A stretch of 64,000 nucleotides of DNA from Melieria omissa (lineage: Eukaryota; Arthropoda; Insecta; Diptera; Ulidiidae): NCBI GenBank assembly GCA_963971225.1, contig OZ020267.1, positions 34,033,989-34,097,988 of the forward strand, given 5' to 3'. Numbering within the stretch: the first letter of the stretch is position 1; the number at the start of each line of letters is the position of its first letter. The notes beneath the pieces were generated by a model. It made no database searches and had not been told where the DNA came from. It was given only the letters and a program-made list of their open reading frames with translations. A program made the position numbers and the translations under genes. Positions 11,050 to 23,741 of the stretch are shown here, in pieces.

Positions 11050-13450
11050 ACTGCCAAAGAAGTTCAATACAGCTGAGAGATGAAAAGGGCACAACTCCAA
11101 TCTCCAGCTGACCTCTGTTCATTGGACCTAACAAAGGCAGGTAGCTGCAGCTTAAACAACACAATAGCCAAAAGCGCATCTAATGGGCACAACAACACAA
11201 CTAAGGGAACCCAGCCACGTAATGCATTAGGGAACCAACTGCAGCGCAAAGTGCCTGAGTTGGCTGTTCCCGCGCTGCTGCAGGTTCCACATTGTAGACT
11301 TGGCCTGCACCACGCAGCTCAGCGAAGGTGTCAAATTCGCCATTACTTTTTCCTATTTTCCACTGCACGCAGGACACGGCAGCAGCTTGCGTTGCTATTG
11401 TACTTTATTTCACTTTTATTGCGGCCATAAAATATAACAAAGTGTGACCACACCACCGAACAAATGATGCCTGCAACATTTCTATGCATTGAACTGCAAC
11501 GCAGCTCGACTGATGGGACGGAACAACTTACCGGCTTGTTGTCTGCGAAACAGGTGAAAGAAATTAAAATTTCTATAAAACCAGCACTTTATAATCCAAT
11601 TTGTATGTGTGTATGTGTAAATGTTGATTTCCGCAATGAAAGTTGCAGCTGTGAGGCTTTTGCAAGGCGCGTTGATTGAGGTGCGTAGCGCTGCCAAGAA
11701 TTCGCAACGTTGGCTGCTGCCCGTTGACTTTTGAACGCACGTACAATGAGTAATCCAAAAGTAGCGCTTCTACTTTCAATTTTGTATGGAAATTTTTACC
11801 GAACTAAAGGATCGAATGATTGAAATTCCCGCACAATTTACACACGCAGCGCTTGAATAACTTTTCTTTGAAACTTTTGTAAACGCAGTGAAATTAAATT
11901 CCACAACGCTGCTGGCACTGGGCAACGCTCTTAACTTGGTCGCTTGCTTGTAAACTTGTTTAGATACACACACACGCGGACTGGCAGCCATACAGACGCA
12001 GACACAGACTCAAACTTGCAGCCTCCGCCACACGGACAAAGCAGACGCTGTTCCAAAGGGTCTGCGGTTCGTGTAAGTGGCAGCAAAATACGTTAAAAAC
12101 TCTGTCTGTCGCTGCCAGTATTAAGTGATTTTCAATGAATTCGTTTTTCATTTGCATTTATGAGTTATTCAGATTGTCGCATGCGCCACAGTGGTTTGTT
12201 AATTTTAAAATTTTTTTAATTCACTTTGCACTGTAAAATCTCGATTATTGCACTTGAATATGCATTGCCAATCAGCGTCATTAGAGACTTGGCATTAGAG
12301 GCTTTTCAAACAGTTGACTACCTGCTACCCGCTTAGTTTACAAGTTATAAAATAATTGCGACAGCACACTTGAGCGTATCCGCAGCTCACAACACAACCA
12401 CCAGCGACGCCGTCCCAACGAAAACTACTTTAAAAACTTGTTTTCAGTGGCTTCATAAGCGCTGAATACGCTACGCCACTACTCACAGACATTTCAATTC
12501 GTCAGATAAATGTTGTTGAACATGCAAACCAGCAGCGGCGGCGTTCGCTATGCACTGCACAGAGGGTTTCGATTTACAAATATTTCACTAAATCTATAAG
12601 AAAGAACTGTTGTCAGCATTTTGAAGTGGAAATCGTCAAAATGGAAATCAATAGTGGCGCTTTAGTGGCCTCGCCCCGGCGCTCCCTCTGTGCAGTAAAC
12701 CAGTGTGTTTGACAACGTTGCATGTCCACAACTGCAACTACACACAAACACACACACACATATAAATGACTTGCATTGGCCGCATTAACAGTGCACTGTG
12801 CAGTACACTTGCACCGCCAACAGTGGCAACCTTGTTGCTGCCGTTAGCTCGCAACATTCCCAACGCACAGCACAGCCAGCGTCAGTGGCTTTCGTTTTCC
12901 ATGTTAAAGTATGTCGGCAACTGTTCGCTGCTATTTAACATTAACATTTAACATTCATTCAAAATGTTAATGTTGCCGCAACATTTGACACGCGCAGCAT
13001 GTTGCTGCGCAACAACCACTTTGCGCTTAGCACTCTTTTCTCTTCACTGCCATTCTCATTCACTCAGACTGCGTTTATTTGGAGATGTTTTTGTTTTGCC
13101 GGCTTTTATTCAGCTCGTCTCCTCTCCTCCCACTGCGCTGTTTTGATATTTTGCCGCTTGCGTCCTGGAACGTGTGCGCAGTTTCCGGCAACGTGTTCGC
13201 TGTGCGAGCGAATGACATAAAATAAATATTTTTGGTAGCCTTTCAAAGGGTAGTCACTTGCAGCGCCACCGTTCGGGTCAGACGGAAGCCATTTTTTTTT
13301 TTGCAACTTGCATTGTGCTTGGTCGCTTTAATCCATTTGCCCATTCGGCGAACTCTTTTCAATTGTGTATTGTTGTGGTTGTTGTTGTTTTTGGCGTGAA
13401 TTATGAAAATGAATGCTGTTAGCTTTGTCTGTGGCATGAAATCAGTTTAA
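11050..13450. other. GC-richer unique block without a supported gene
   Basis: Composition is less AT-rich and non-repetitive, with CA runs at 11970 and 12745 and many short overlapping open frames on both strands. None shows a protein domain or a convincing exon pair. It may hold enhancers or non-coding exons. Confidence 0.3.
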
Positions 13451-16400
13451 TAAATTGTCATCTATGCTGACAGTTGAAACAAAAATGTTGCATAATTCTC
13501 TTGTCTGTTGGTTGGTTCATTTGAAAATATGAAGCGAATAACAAATGGAGTTCAATTACAGTTTATGAACATTTTTTTAGAATATTTTTATTTAAATTAA
13601 ATGAATGAAAATTGGCAAACAGTGTCTAGAGGTCATGAACTGCCATATAAGAATTCATTATTCGCTTAAATCGCAACAGATATCCCGCTGCACATTCCTA
13701 CGCATAACATCCGAGCCTGGCAGCAACATTCGGTTGAAGATCATTGTTAAGTTTTGCTTTACATAAATGTCATTTGTCAGCAACACTCTATGCATGCAAA
13801 TCGAAAAGTATAGTACAGATATGTATATAAGTAAATGTATGTAATGTGCTTCTATGTCTTCTATTCTTGCCAACAACAGCAGCAACTACCGCGCTGCATT
13901 TTAATATTTTGTACATTTTATGACAACAAAAGCGCGCTTATATTTACACACACACACACACACACACATACATACGGAGGTGTATACATATGTAAATTTC
14001 ACTTGATAAAGTTTCCCTTCTCTTCACTCACTAAAGACTCCTCCATCTTCTGCAACGGTCTTCATTAAAATTGCAAAAGATTCAAGCAAACGGCGAGTGA
14101 CAAAAGCAAGAACAACAAAACGCTGATGTATGCGACAATTGTCAGTTGTCTTCGTAGCCCATGGCGCGCTGCGTGAATGTAATTGTTGTCTTGAATTGAA
14201 TTGAATTTCTTTGCATTTGCATTGTTTGTCTTCGTAAATACCAGAAGGCATTTGCGTGCCGAAAGTGTTGATGGCAAAATAATACTTTAGATGGGCATTT
14301 CGACGACACTAACCACAGCGTGGTTGGCGCATTGATGTGCGCAGAATACTTAAAACCAGACCTGGACAACACAAGCGCCAGGTGTGACCATGTGCAGCGC
14401 TATAACAATGACTTTTACTTCTTCGAGGAATAGTGGAATTGTTGAGGGAGAGAAATAGTGGAGTTGTCAAAACTTAATATGCATTTCAGATACTCAACAA
14501 ATTTTTAGAAAATTATTCAGTAATCTCGCTTCAAAGCACTAACGAATGTGCTTTGCCATATGAAAATTATATAAAGTGAAGTTTTACCTTTGAATCGAAA
14601 TTGCTAAACTAAATATTAGAAAATTTCGTCTTAATCACAAAACATAAAAGTATAAAATAAATAAACATTTGAAGCCTTTTTCAGCTAATTACCACCGCCG
14701 CCACCGCATTTGCTTGCACGACAATCCATTTTCATGCCGTCAAACTTGTAAAAGTCATTAAAAAGTTTTGCTTCCCATTTTGCTGGCAATTTTTGCATTT
14801 CCCTGTAAAAACTTGGCTATTTTCGCTCTCTCTCGTTCTGCTAACAAACTGTTAGCTTAACGGGTTAGATCCAAGGCAACCAATCAGCCCAATTCCAGGC
14901 GGCCACTCACGCTCAAAACTATAATGTTTGCTCAAAGGACATTGATCACTCGGAATGTAAAGTTTTATTGCAACTAAATGTACGAGATAGGCAATGTGAC
15001 AGGGGATGCAATACGGAAATGTAATTATACAAGTGTCAAGTTTTCATAAACAGCAGAAAAAAATAGAGACATAAGTAAAATTGTGTATGTTATTGACACT
15101 TTGACACATCGATTGACATATTGCAGCCGAAGTGCAAGCAGTGCAAATAAACAAACAACAGGATACACAGGAGACAGTGAAACAGACACACACAAACAGT
15201 CAGACAGACAGATAGACAGGCAGTTGCACTGGAATACAAATATCCATGTAAATGCATGCAAAGCAGTGTCGCACCAAATCAATAAAAAATTTTGCAAGTA
15301 GTAATTTAAAGCATCGAGTTTTCAATATGATTTCTAAAAACTATAATAAATAAATTATCGATTATTGTGTTGAGCAACAAAACTTCAGAGAAGACTTGAT
15401 GTGCCTTGATGTTTCAAACGATCTCTTTGAAAAATTACTGCAGTGTCAGAAGTGTGCCTGTCTTAAACATCGAGGCGACTTATCCCTTGACAAACTTCTT
15501 TGATAACAATAGTTTACCCTATAAGGCATCAATTAACAATCAGAATCTACACTTATCACTTCTTCAGGCACTTTTGGACTTTCAGCATGAACATTTTTTA
15601 CTTTAACCATAACCTCACATTGAATACTTTTTTATGAAATTAGACAGAGGGGGCTGGCACAACTTGTTTCCATTTAAAACAATTTAAGAGATCTATTACA
15701 AGATCACAGATGGGGAGGAATAGTTTACTTGCTTCAAAAAGCATTAAAATCCTGGAGACAAATAGCTCTGCTTTTTTCTTTGGAACCAACTAGTGGTCAT
15801 TGCATTGAATCACCTATCAGAGTCGTGCTCACTACTCAATTGATATGAAACCAAATCAAATATTTTTTGGCATCAGGCACCTCAGGTGGCCACTGTCTTC
15901 TTTAAAGAATAATATCCATTGTTTCCCATTTAAATAATCAATTCCCTAACATAAACAATCAAGTTTGTATTCGTATTAAGTTTACTAGCTAATTCATCGA
16001 ATACTATAGCTAACTGTCGCCACAGTGCACAGTGATTCGACTCCATACAACCGCGGGACAAAATTAGAAGGAGTGGTCCGTTCTTCATAAAATTTGGTAT
16101 ACTTGTTAAACATGGTCTTCTGAATTGAAATCTCCATTTGGTTTTCCTTAAACTGTTGTAGTTTGGCAATGCCTGAGGCTTAATTTTGCAAATTTCGTCA
16201 TATTTTTTACATTTTACATTTAATCACTTACGTCAACATTGATTATTCCAAAGAGTAACAGAAATTGTCTTAGGACCCTCTGGTTTTGGAATAAAAACTA
16301 TAATAATAAATGTATGTTTTGCATTTTTGCAAATTTTATCATTTTTCGTGCTGATTACATACTTTTAGGCGTAAATAAAATAAATTTTGTCGAAAAATAC

Positions 16401-17785
16401 GTGTTTAGACCACTTTTCAAATTGAATTCGTTTCTGATATCGGAAGATATCGGAGGATGTAATTACATTATCCGACAAAGAAAGAATGCTTCTTAAAATA
16501 AAACAAAAATCCAGGAATATACTTTCACATAATTTTTAGATATATTCCTCTAAATTTTGACAATTTTCAGATTTTTAATTTAGAAAAATATTTTGAATTA
16601 AAAGTGAACGCTTTGTAAATTTTGAGAAAACATTAAAAGCGAAAATGGCAACATAAATTCTTAATCTATATTGAAAGTTAAAGCAACTTCTTGGTAACCA
16701 TGTATTTTTGAAATTTTTTTTACTCAATAGAATAAAAAACAGAAAATATGAGTTTCAATATTTTTGTGAAAAAAGTTTGAACTTTGAGCCACTTTTGCAC
16801 AGACACTAATTGTTTTTTTGCACAGATTTTTGGGATTTTCTTAGTTGGAGTTTTACCTTTCAAAGGACATCATTAAATGCTGAGGCCACAAATTTTTTGA
16901 ATTTTGTCTATGGAACGAATCACTGTGCAGTGCCAGGAAACTGACAAACTGACAATGACACAACTGTATCGATTTTGTAAAATTGCCAATTGCCATTGTC
17001 GAACTGTGTGTGCTTCAGCTCTTTGTGCTCTTCAGCTGCACAGAGCCACTCCATGTTTTCCCACTCATATTTTATTTATCGCAACAGCGGCGAAAGGACC
17101 TTTTTGGCATTCATACGCATTCGACTCGACATACTCGTAGCTGCAAATAACTGCATAGTCGTGTCTCGACAGCTGTTATAGTACACTATCCAGCTTTGTG
17201 TGCTTCAAGTGTCTTACGAGCATTGATAACATAAGCATAACATTTTCACAAAATATTCGTTTCCAGTAGCCAAAGAGTGCGGTTTGAAATTCCAAAAGGT
17301 TACAGTCTAACGAGATAAAACCATAAACATGCGAGAAATCAGTTGGAGACAGTTTATCTGTTTATACGTTTATGTTTATCTGTAAATCTCAACGGACTTT
17401 AAGGTGTTCAGTGTGCCCAGAAACAGAATGTACTATAAGATATATGATAATCTGAAACGTATGGATATGTTATTTTTAATGCTGTGGCTCCTTTAAAACT
17501 TGAACGATCATGCATTGTGTTACATGGGATCGTTATGGAAAACCAAAAATGTCTAATTTTCAAGTTCTAATTTCTAAATTTCTAATAAAATAAAAACTTT
17601 TTTTAACAATATATCCATTAAAATGTTCTCCTTTAGACCATTTTTCCTCAATTAAGTGTTCGATACATTCGACGCCAGCACATCTACGCACCGTTCATTC
17701 GTTTTCATCACATTCCAGAATTGAAGACAATATGGATTCTTTGGCTACATTGGACATGATTTAGTGTTGTATGGAGATTCTTATT
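13451..17785. other. Gene-free DNA; CA microsatellite near 13946
   Basis: A CA tract lies at about 13946-13970. The remainder is AT-rich with short open frames only. The frames at 15406-15606 and 15930-16169 were examined and look non-coding. Confidence 0.3.
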
Positions 17786-18330
17786 AATAACACTGTGCAA
17801 CAGCATTTCTGCAACAGAGTAACGACCGTATATTTCTGAAAGAGAACATCGTACAGATCATTTTTGCCGAACAAAGTAATAGTCCAGCACGTCTGAGTTT
17901 TTTTTAGTTTGCACATAAAAGTTAAAGGGGGGACTCCGAAAAGTTACAGTTACATGAAAAGTATGAAAACTTGCAAAGCTAGATCTTGAATTTTACAAAG
18001 CTAGATTGAAGACAAAGTTGTTTGCATTAAAAATTTGAATACTTTTTGCATGCATATGAACCCCTTCTCCCCCTTTCGTAACCAACCTTTTTTTATGTTT
18101 TTCGAAAAATGTTTCAATAAAAAGCTTGTATTGAATAAAATATTGCAAAAAATACTATCTTGTCTTTTTGGAAAATATTCCTTATTAAGAATTAAGGGGG
18201 TTTTAAACAAACCTTTCTTAAAATCTTTTCAAAAAAATAAATAGCCTTAAACACGAAACCTTCCTTTAATACTTTTTTCATAAATTGCTAGCTTTCCTTG
18301 AGATGTTGAGAAAAATTTTGATTATAAAAA
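17786..18330 (+). repeat. Dispersed repeat R, copy 1 (uninterrupted)
   Basis: It begins near ACACTGTGCAACAGCATTTC and runs through GCATATGAACCCCTTCTCCC and TTAAGGGGGTTTTAAACAAA. The reverse complement is found at 20410-20841 and 21368-21480, split by a TTAA element. The lack of that element here shows the pre-insertion state. It is probably a non-autonomous DNA element; no coding is evident. Confidence 0.55.
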
Positions 18331-19954
18331 AACAAAAAAAAGGTTCCATATTTTCCTGAAAAATAGATGAGGTGGTCTCCAAACAAGAAGTAATAAAATA
18401 AGCCATTTTAACGATTTTAAAAATTATAATCATGAATAGAAATCATAATTTATCAATTTTTCGGAAACTCCTAAACAAATTGTGGGCGTCCAGATCAAAG
18501 TTCACAAAAGTGCTAGAAAATTAAAAAAATTACTTCAGAGCTACACAGAAGTTGATAAATAAAGAGTTAAAATCTATGATTGAGTCCCACTAATTATTCC
18601 TTCTGTAGGTTTCTCTCGAACATTCCTACCCTCTATCTCCCATACAAATGAGGCTTCCATAAAAATTATCATTTTTATGAAACTAGCTTCTTCTGGAAAT
18701 CGAAGTTGTTTTGTTCCTCTTCGTCATCGTAATAACTAATCTAAACAGAAATTCAACTTTCTTATGGGATGACTCAATATTTGCATTTTTCTATTCCGTA
18801 CCATAGATTTCAATACGCATTGCCCATAAATATCTTCAAAAACTTCTTGGAAACCAGACAACAAGCGCATTGTTTTTGTGCTGAATACACGGCAACCAAG
18901 CAACCCCACTTTGCTGTCACACCGCGTACCCCCGAGCGCGCCGATCGTCGCTCAGATAATCTCGCACAGCATTATCCTGACTGCACTTGCCACTTGCCAC
19001 TCCCCACTAGACGCTTACAAGATATTCCTTTGTTTTGGCATCGACTGCATTGCAGTCGCTTGCAAGCAACTTACACGCCACATTCATGTACACACAAGTA
19101 TTTAGTATATGGTTTGTATGTTTAGTATATAAGTATGTATGTATCGACAGCGATAAGGCTAAGGATAGGGACATGGCGGACGCTGCTCACTCGCATTGTC
19201 GTCACAGTCGCAAAGCAGAAAAGTGTAAAAGTGCAAATCGAAATTAACGAAAGTGAACGTTCGTAAGTTGAGCTAAATGACAAACAAACACAACGCAAAC
19301 GACAACAACCGCAGAGCCAGCAAAGCACGTAACGGCAACAACAAACTGCTGCACCGGCAAACGCTGTTTGGGTTGGCATCCCGACGACTGGGGTAGTCGG
19401 CTTGGAGCGGCGCATCTTGTCGAAGCAAAAACAAAATGGCAAAAAGGCAATGCTAGCAAAAATGTTTGTGTGCGAGAGTGTGTTGGTGTGTGTGTGTTTA
19501 GGTGCATGTGCGTTTTTTTTCTTGCGTGTGCAGGAATGTCTGCAAATATTTGTAATTACCTGGCACTTTACGAAATTAAGGTGTGTGCCGAAAACGATTT
19601 CATTTGTCTGCCTTTGCTTTTCCAAGCATTCCAAGCGCCGAGTCGTTGTCTGTGTGTTTTTCGTATAGGTTTCAAAAACATTTATTGCTGTTTACATTGC
19701 AACTGAATTGCAGGATGCTAACGAAATGTGTGTTCATTTGTGTTGGACAAATATTAGGAAAGCTATTTTCTAATTGCTATTTGTCTCAACAGGTCAGAAA
19801 TTCGTTACTTCATGGAATTCAAGTTAAAATAATTAAACTTGTGTTTGTTGTTTTCGAATCGAGTCGAGTTAAGTTCAAGTAAACATACATTGTATACTTA
19901 AATGCACATCTATATACAGAAATATATATACAAGTACATATGTATATGCATAGG
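18331..19954. other. Gene-free DNA with a moderately GC-rich patch at 18.87-19.45 kb
   Basis: Open frames at 18769-19125 plus and 19122-19634 minus overlap shadows and show no domain. Cytosine-rich words near 18900-18960 and GT-rich words near 19460-19520 raise the open-frame count. No gene is called. Confidence 0.3.
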
Positions 19955-20089
19955 CAGTGGTGCACACAGGGGGGTTCAAACCCGCAAGTGCAAAAAATGA
20001 TGGTACAAAATATGGTTTCAAATAGTATTCGCCTTAAAAGTTGTACGCAAGCCCCTCCCCTCCAAATTGAAATCCTCGGTACGGCACTG
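19955..20089. mobile_element. Short CAGTGG-ended element
   Basis: It opens CAGTGGTGCACACAGG and closes with CTCGGTACGGCACTG, an imperfect inverted pair. The left end resembles the end of the larger element in the CFAP36-like gene (59816-60822). The interior is non-coding. No clear target duplication is seen. Confidence 0.45.
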
Positions 20090-20409
20090 TACATGGGTTT
20101 ATATATAAGTCGCACGCCAGCCCGATAAACAAACTTCACAGAACCCACCGAAAAGAAGGGACTTGCACTTTTATGCCGATTACAAATGAAGAATATAATT
20201 TGAGAGCTTTTCTGACTACAGTTATGACAGAAAAGACATTTTAAAACAAAAATATTTTAATGACGCGCCAAGTCTTCAAATGATGGCAAACAATGGATCC
20301 ATTTAGCATTCAGCAGTCTGGAAATTTTAAAATTTGACAACTTAAGTTAGTTAATTATAATTAATAATCAAGCCATAATAATCAAATCATAATAATCAAG
20401 TCATTAATG

Positions 20410-21480
20410 ACACTGTCCAACAGCATTTCTGCTATTTTTACACAATTTTTTTTTCTCAACTATTTTTCAATGGAAAATTTTATTATTGGACATTTTATTA
20501 ATTTATGAAAAATGTATTCAATGAAGGTTTCGTGCTTAAGACTTTTTATTTTTTAGGAAAGATTTTGAGAAAGTTTTGTTGTTCGAAAGCCCTCCTTAAT
20601 TTTTAATGAGGAATATTTTCCAAAAAGACAGTATAGTATTTTTTGCAATATTTTACTCAGCAGAAGCGTTGTTTGAAAAAATTTTCCGAAAAACAACAAA
20701 GGGGGCTTAGGAAAGGGTGAGGGGGTTCATGTGCATACAAAAAATATTCACATTTTTAATGCAAAAAACGTTGTCCTATACATCGAAGCTCTAGCTTTTC
20801 AAGTTTTCATACTTTCCGTGTAAAGGTCTATAGAGACCCCTTTAACCCTTTCGCTATTTTGTTGCCATATGGCACATTGCTACTTTGTGGACGTCTAAAC
20901 CCTCTGTGGTTTCAACAATACATTTTTTGTTGATCCTTAGACTAGTTTGAAGTTTTAGGAAAAATACGAAATTAATAAACTGAATATTAAAGTTTTAAGA
21001 AGAGAAGTATACACGTTTATTTAATGGTGTCGTATCTTGACATAGTAAAGGAAGTAGAAGCATGAAAATTTAGATAACTTTTAAATTTTACGTTTTCTTT
21101 CAGTTTAGATACTTTTATTTTTTTAATTTTGGCTAAAGTAAATGAAGAAATGTCTACATTTTCGTCATGCGTAAAAAGTTTTACGTTTAAGTAATTATTA
21201 CAGCCACAACGCTGTGGTTGCTCTCATAGAAAAACACTTTAAAATACAGGGTCCGAGTATACAAATTAAAAAATTGTCTACGGAATGTTACTTATGGAGC
21301 CACATAGAAGCCTAAAACTTAAAATTTAAATTTTCAACTTTCCCCAGTAAAAACCTGTAGCGAAATAACAAAAAACTCAGACGTACTGGGCTATTACTTT
21401 GTTCGGCAAAAATTGTATGGTCGTTACTCTGTTGCACAGAAAAAGTTCGAAATTGTTGTACTGTGTAATCATTTTTTCCG
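20410..21480 (-). repeat. Dispersed repeat R, copy 2, split by a TTAA element
   Basis: Bases 20410-20841 and 21368-21480 together match the reverse complement of the copy at 17786-18330, including GGGGGTTCATGTGCATAC and TTTGTTCGGCAAAAATTGTA. The TTAA element at 20842-21367 interrupts it. Confidence 0.55.
20842..21367 (+). mobile_element. TTAA element family 2, copy 1
   Basis: It starts TTAACCCTTTCGCTATTTTG at 20842 and ends near CCTGTAGCGAAATAAC, a decayed inverted form of that terminus. The interior carries ATATGGCACATTGCTACTTT and CTTTGTGGACGTCT. The same element at 62096-63970 has well-kept ends. The flanking DNA matches the uninterrupted repeat R at 17.9 kb. Confidence 0.65.
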
Positions 21481-21850
21481 GAATAACTCCGTTTATTTTT
21501 AAAACCGTTCATTAGCTTCTTATGTCAGCCTTCCCGTTTAAAATTTGTTTCTAATTTTTCGGCTAAATTCAAAAATAATTTGTGAAAATTGCACCCCATA
21601 CAAATAGAACTAAATTTTTTTGTCTCAATAATTGTCTACACCTCGTATCACAGTTCCAAATCAAATATAAAACAAAATAAATCATAATTTTTGTCGCATG
21701 AGAGAAAATTTCCCTCACCTCAACAATGCAAAGTGGCAACGCTCACTAAAAAAATACTAAACACAGCTGAAGGTCAAAATGACAGCAGCAAACAACACAG
21801 CTGACACTTTATAGTCAACGTAAAACAGCAGCGGGCTATTTGTTCCAAAA

Positions 21851-22450
21851 ATGAAGAAAATTCTAATGATTTGTTTGGGTAAAAATTATAGAATAATTAT
21901 TTAAAAGTTGAATTACAATTTGTGCCGCACTACTGTAGGCAACATTTGCCGGTCGCCCATTGCGGAGGCTGTCATGCAGGACGTGATAAACAAAGCGGGC
22001 GCAACGAATGATTGGAAAGTTGATTCGGCAGCTATTGGCGACTGGCATCGGGGCAATCCGCCGGACCACAGGGCTCTGTCCACTATGCAGAAACACGGTC
22101 TGACATACACAAATAAGGCGCGTCAAATCACCAAAAAGGATTTTCAAGAATTCGACTACATATTCGGCATGGACGAGGAGAATATGGGTGATCTGAAGCG
22201 GCTAGCGCCCAAAGATAGCAAAGCGAAACTGCTAATGCTGGGCAATTTCGGACTGGAGAAGGATGACCGCATCATTGAGGATCCCTACTATGTAAGCAGT
22301 GACAAAATTGTGTGAAATATTTGGATTGAATACAATTCTTTGAAATGTTTTTTGCAGCAACGCGGCGATGCCGGCTTCGAAAAGGCCTACCAACAATGCG
22401 TTGTGGCGTGCGAAGCGTTCTACAAGGAAGCGGCAGCTAATAAAATTTAA
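21851..22450 (+). CDS. primo-1: Low-molecular-weight protein tyrosine phosphatase, Primo-1-like
   Basis: This is a cytosolic phosphatase that removes phosphate from tyrosine through a cysteine-phosphate intermediate. Exons are 21851-21878, 21939-22291 and 22358-22450, giving 157 residues, the usual family length. The catalytic loop C-x5-R-S is visible as CLGNICRS (Cys8, Arg14); the first intron cuts this loop after the first base of its glycine codon. The general-acid aspartate lies in the DPYY motif at the end of exon 2. The initiator ATG gives the standard short hydrophobic beta strand (MKKILMI) before the loop. A second LMW-PTP gene follows 568 bases downstream on the same strand. An AATAAA occurs only inside the last codons (22439), with no clear poly(A) signal before the next gene, which fits the dicistronic primo-1/primo-2 arrangement I recall for Drosophila. 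The primo-1 label rests on length and order and is moderately certain. Confidence 0.9.
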
Positions 22451-23018
22451 AGTGACTTCATCGAAGCTCAATACGCCGGCGCTAGAAATGGGATAGAAAG
22501 CCTGTGGAATGGGATCTAATGTGATATGTGGGAGGTCAGTTCATTTGACCAGGCAGTGTGCAGTAAAATGTATGTAGTCGTGTAAGGTGGCCATACATTT
22601 GCGGTTGTCAAAGAGAAAACAAAAGTTGTCCACTTGCTGTTCAAATGAACTGCCGACTACACTTGTTACTGCATATTGAAAATACAACTTGTGACAAATA
22701 TGTATAAGATTTAACAACAAATTTTGGAAAATATAAACTGAAACTGTGCAAACATTGATTGGCAACGAGCGAAATGCATTGCTTTTCTCAATATATGTGT
22801 GCATGTGCCTGCAAAGATGAGAATTTTAAGGAATTTGCAAACATGTTGCTGTACTTTTTACAGCAGCCAAAGTGCCAAACGTCAAATGTATGTTTGTCAA
22901 TTTATTTAAATATTACGTAATTTTCCACTTCTTTTTGTTTTGTTCAGCTTCCAAATTTATCGAGTTTTTTACAATTCCTGGGTAAATCTTTGTATAGAAC
23001 GCTTGGCCATTTTCTGCA
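22451..23018. other. Spacer between the two phosphatase genes
   Basis: These 568 bases are AT-rich and contain no conserved frame. No canonical poly(A) signal follows the first stop codon, so the spacer could be an intercistronic region of a shared transcript or could hold the promoter of the second gene. Confidence 0.4.
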
Positions 23019-23692
23019 ATGAAACAAATGAGCTTATTATTTGTGTGCATTGGTAATTTTACAAAATCACTGACTAAACGGGCCGCAATGTACGAGTTTG
23101 TGTTTCTTTCGCGCAGGCAACACTTGTCGCTCGCCAATGGCCGAAAGCGTCATGCAGCATTGGGTCAATGAATACAACCTGGACTGGGATGTGGACAGTG
23201 CGGCGCTCAAACCGTGGAATATTGGACGCAGACCGGATGAACGCTGCCGAAAGGTGCTCGCAGAGAATGGATTAACAACAAAGCATGTTGCCCGATTGGT
23301 GAGTGACTACTGCATGCAAATGCCACTCGATTGCGCTGACGTTCTAATCTAAACCATCCAGATAACAGTAATGGACTTTTACAACTACGACTACATATTG
23401 GGCATGGACGAGAACAATATCCGCGACCTGAAGGCACTCGCCAAGGATCCGAACATGAATCGAATGGCAAAAATCGAATTACTGGGATCCTATATATACC
23501 GTAATGAGGACCAAATTATTCGTGATCCTTATTTTGTGAGCTGACCATAACAAATGCCAAAACGTTACTAACAATTTGTCTTTGCAGAGCAACGGTCTGA
23601 CTGGGTTTCGATGTGCTTTTTCGCAAATCACTGAAAGTTGCCAAAATTTCATTGTTGAGCACGCACTCGTGCTAGAAAAAAATGCTTCTTAA
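23019..23692 (+). CDS. primo-2: Low-molecular-weight protein tyrosine phosphatase, Primo-2-like
   Basis: This is the second cytosolic LMW-PTP. Four exons are read: 23019-23052, 23117-23298, 23362-23535 and 23588-23692, coding for 164 residues. The active loop is CIGNTCRS (Cys10, Arg16) and is cut by an intron at exactly the same codon and phase as in the upstream gene. The acid loop reads DPYF at the end of exon 3. It has one more intron than its neighbour (after the VARL segment). The ATG at 23019 gives the expected MSLLFV-type strand; a second in-frame ATG at 23028 could also serve. A poly(A) signal AATAAA lies at 23736-23741. The C-terminus diverges from the first copy. The two genes are clearly related by an old tandem duplication; whether they are co-transcribed cannot be told from sequence alone. 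Confidence 0.9.
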
Positions 23693-23741
23693 AAAAAATT
23701 GCGTATGTTTGTATTACATTTCAAAATTACTCTTAAATAAA

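Noticed and set aside
15930..16169. 79-codon minus-strand frame as a possible small gene
   Set aside because: No homology was recognised, no flanking exons, and composition is as in the surrounding AT-rich DNA.
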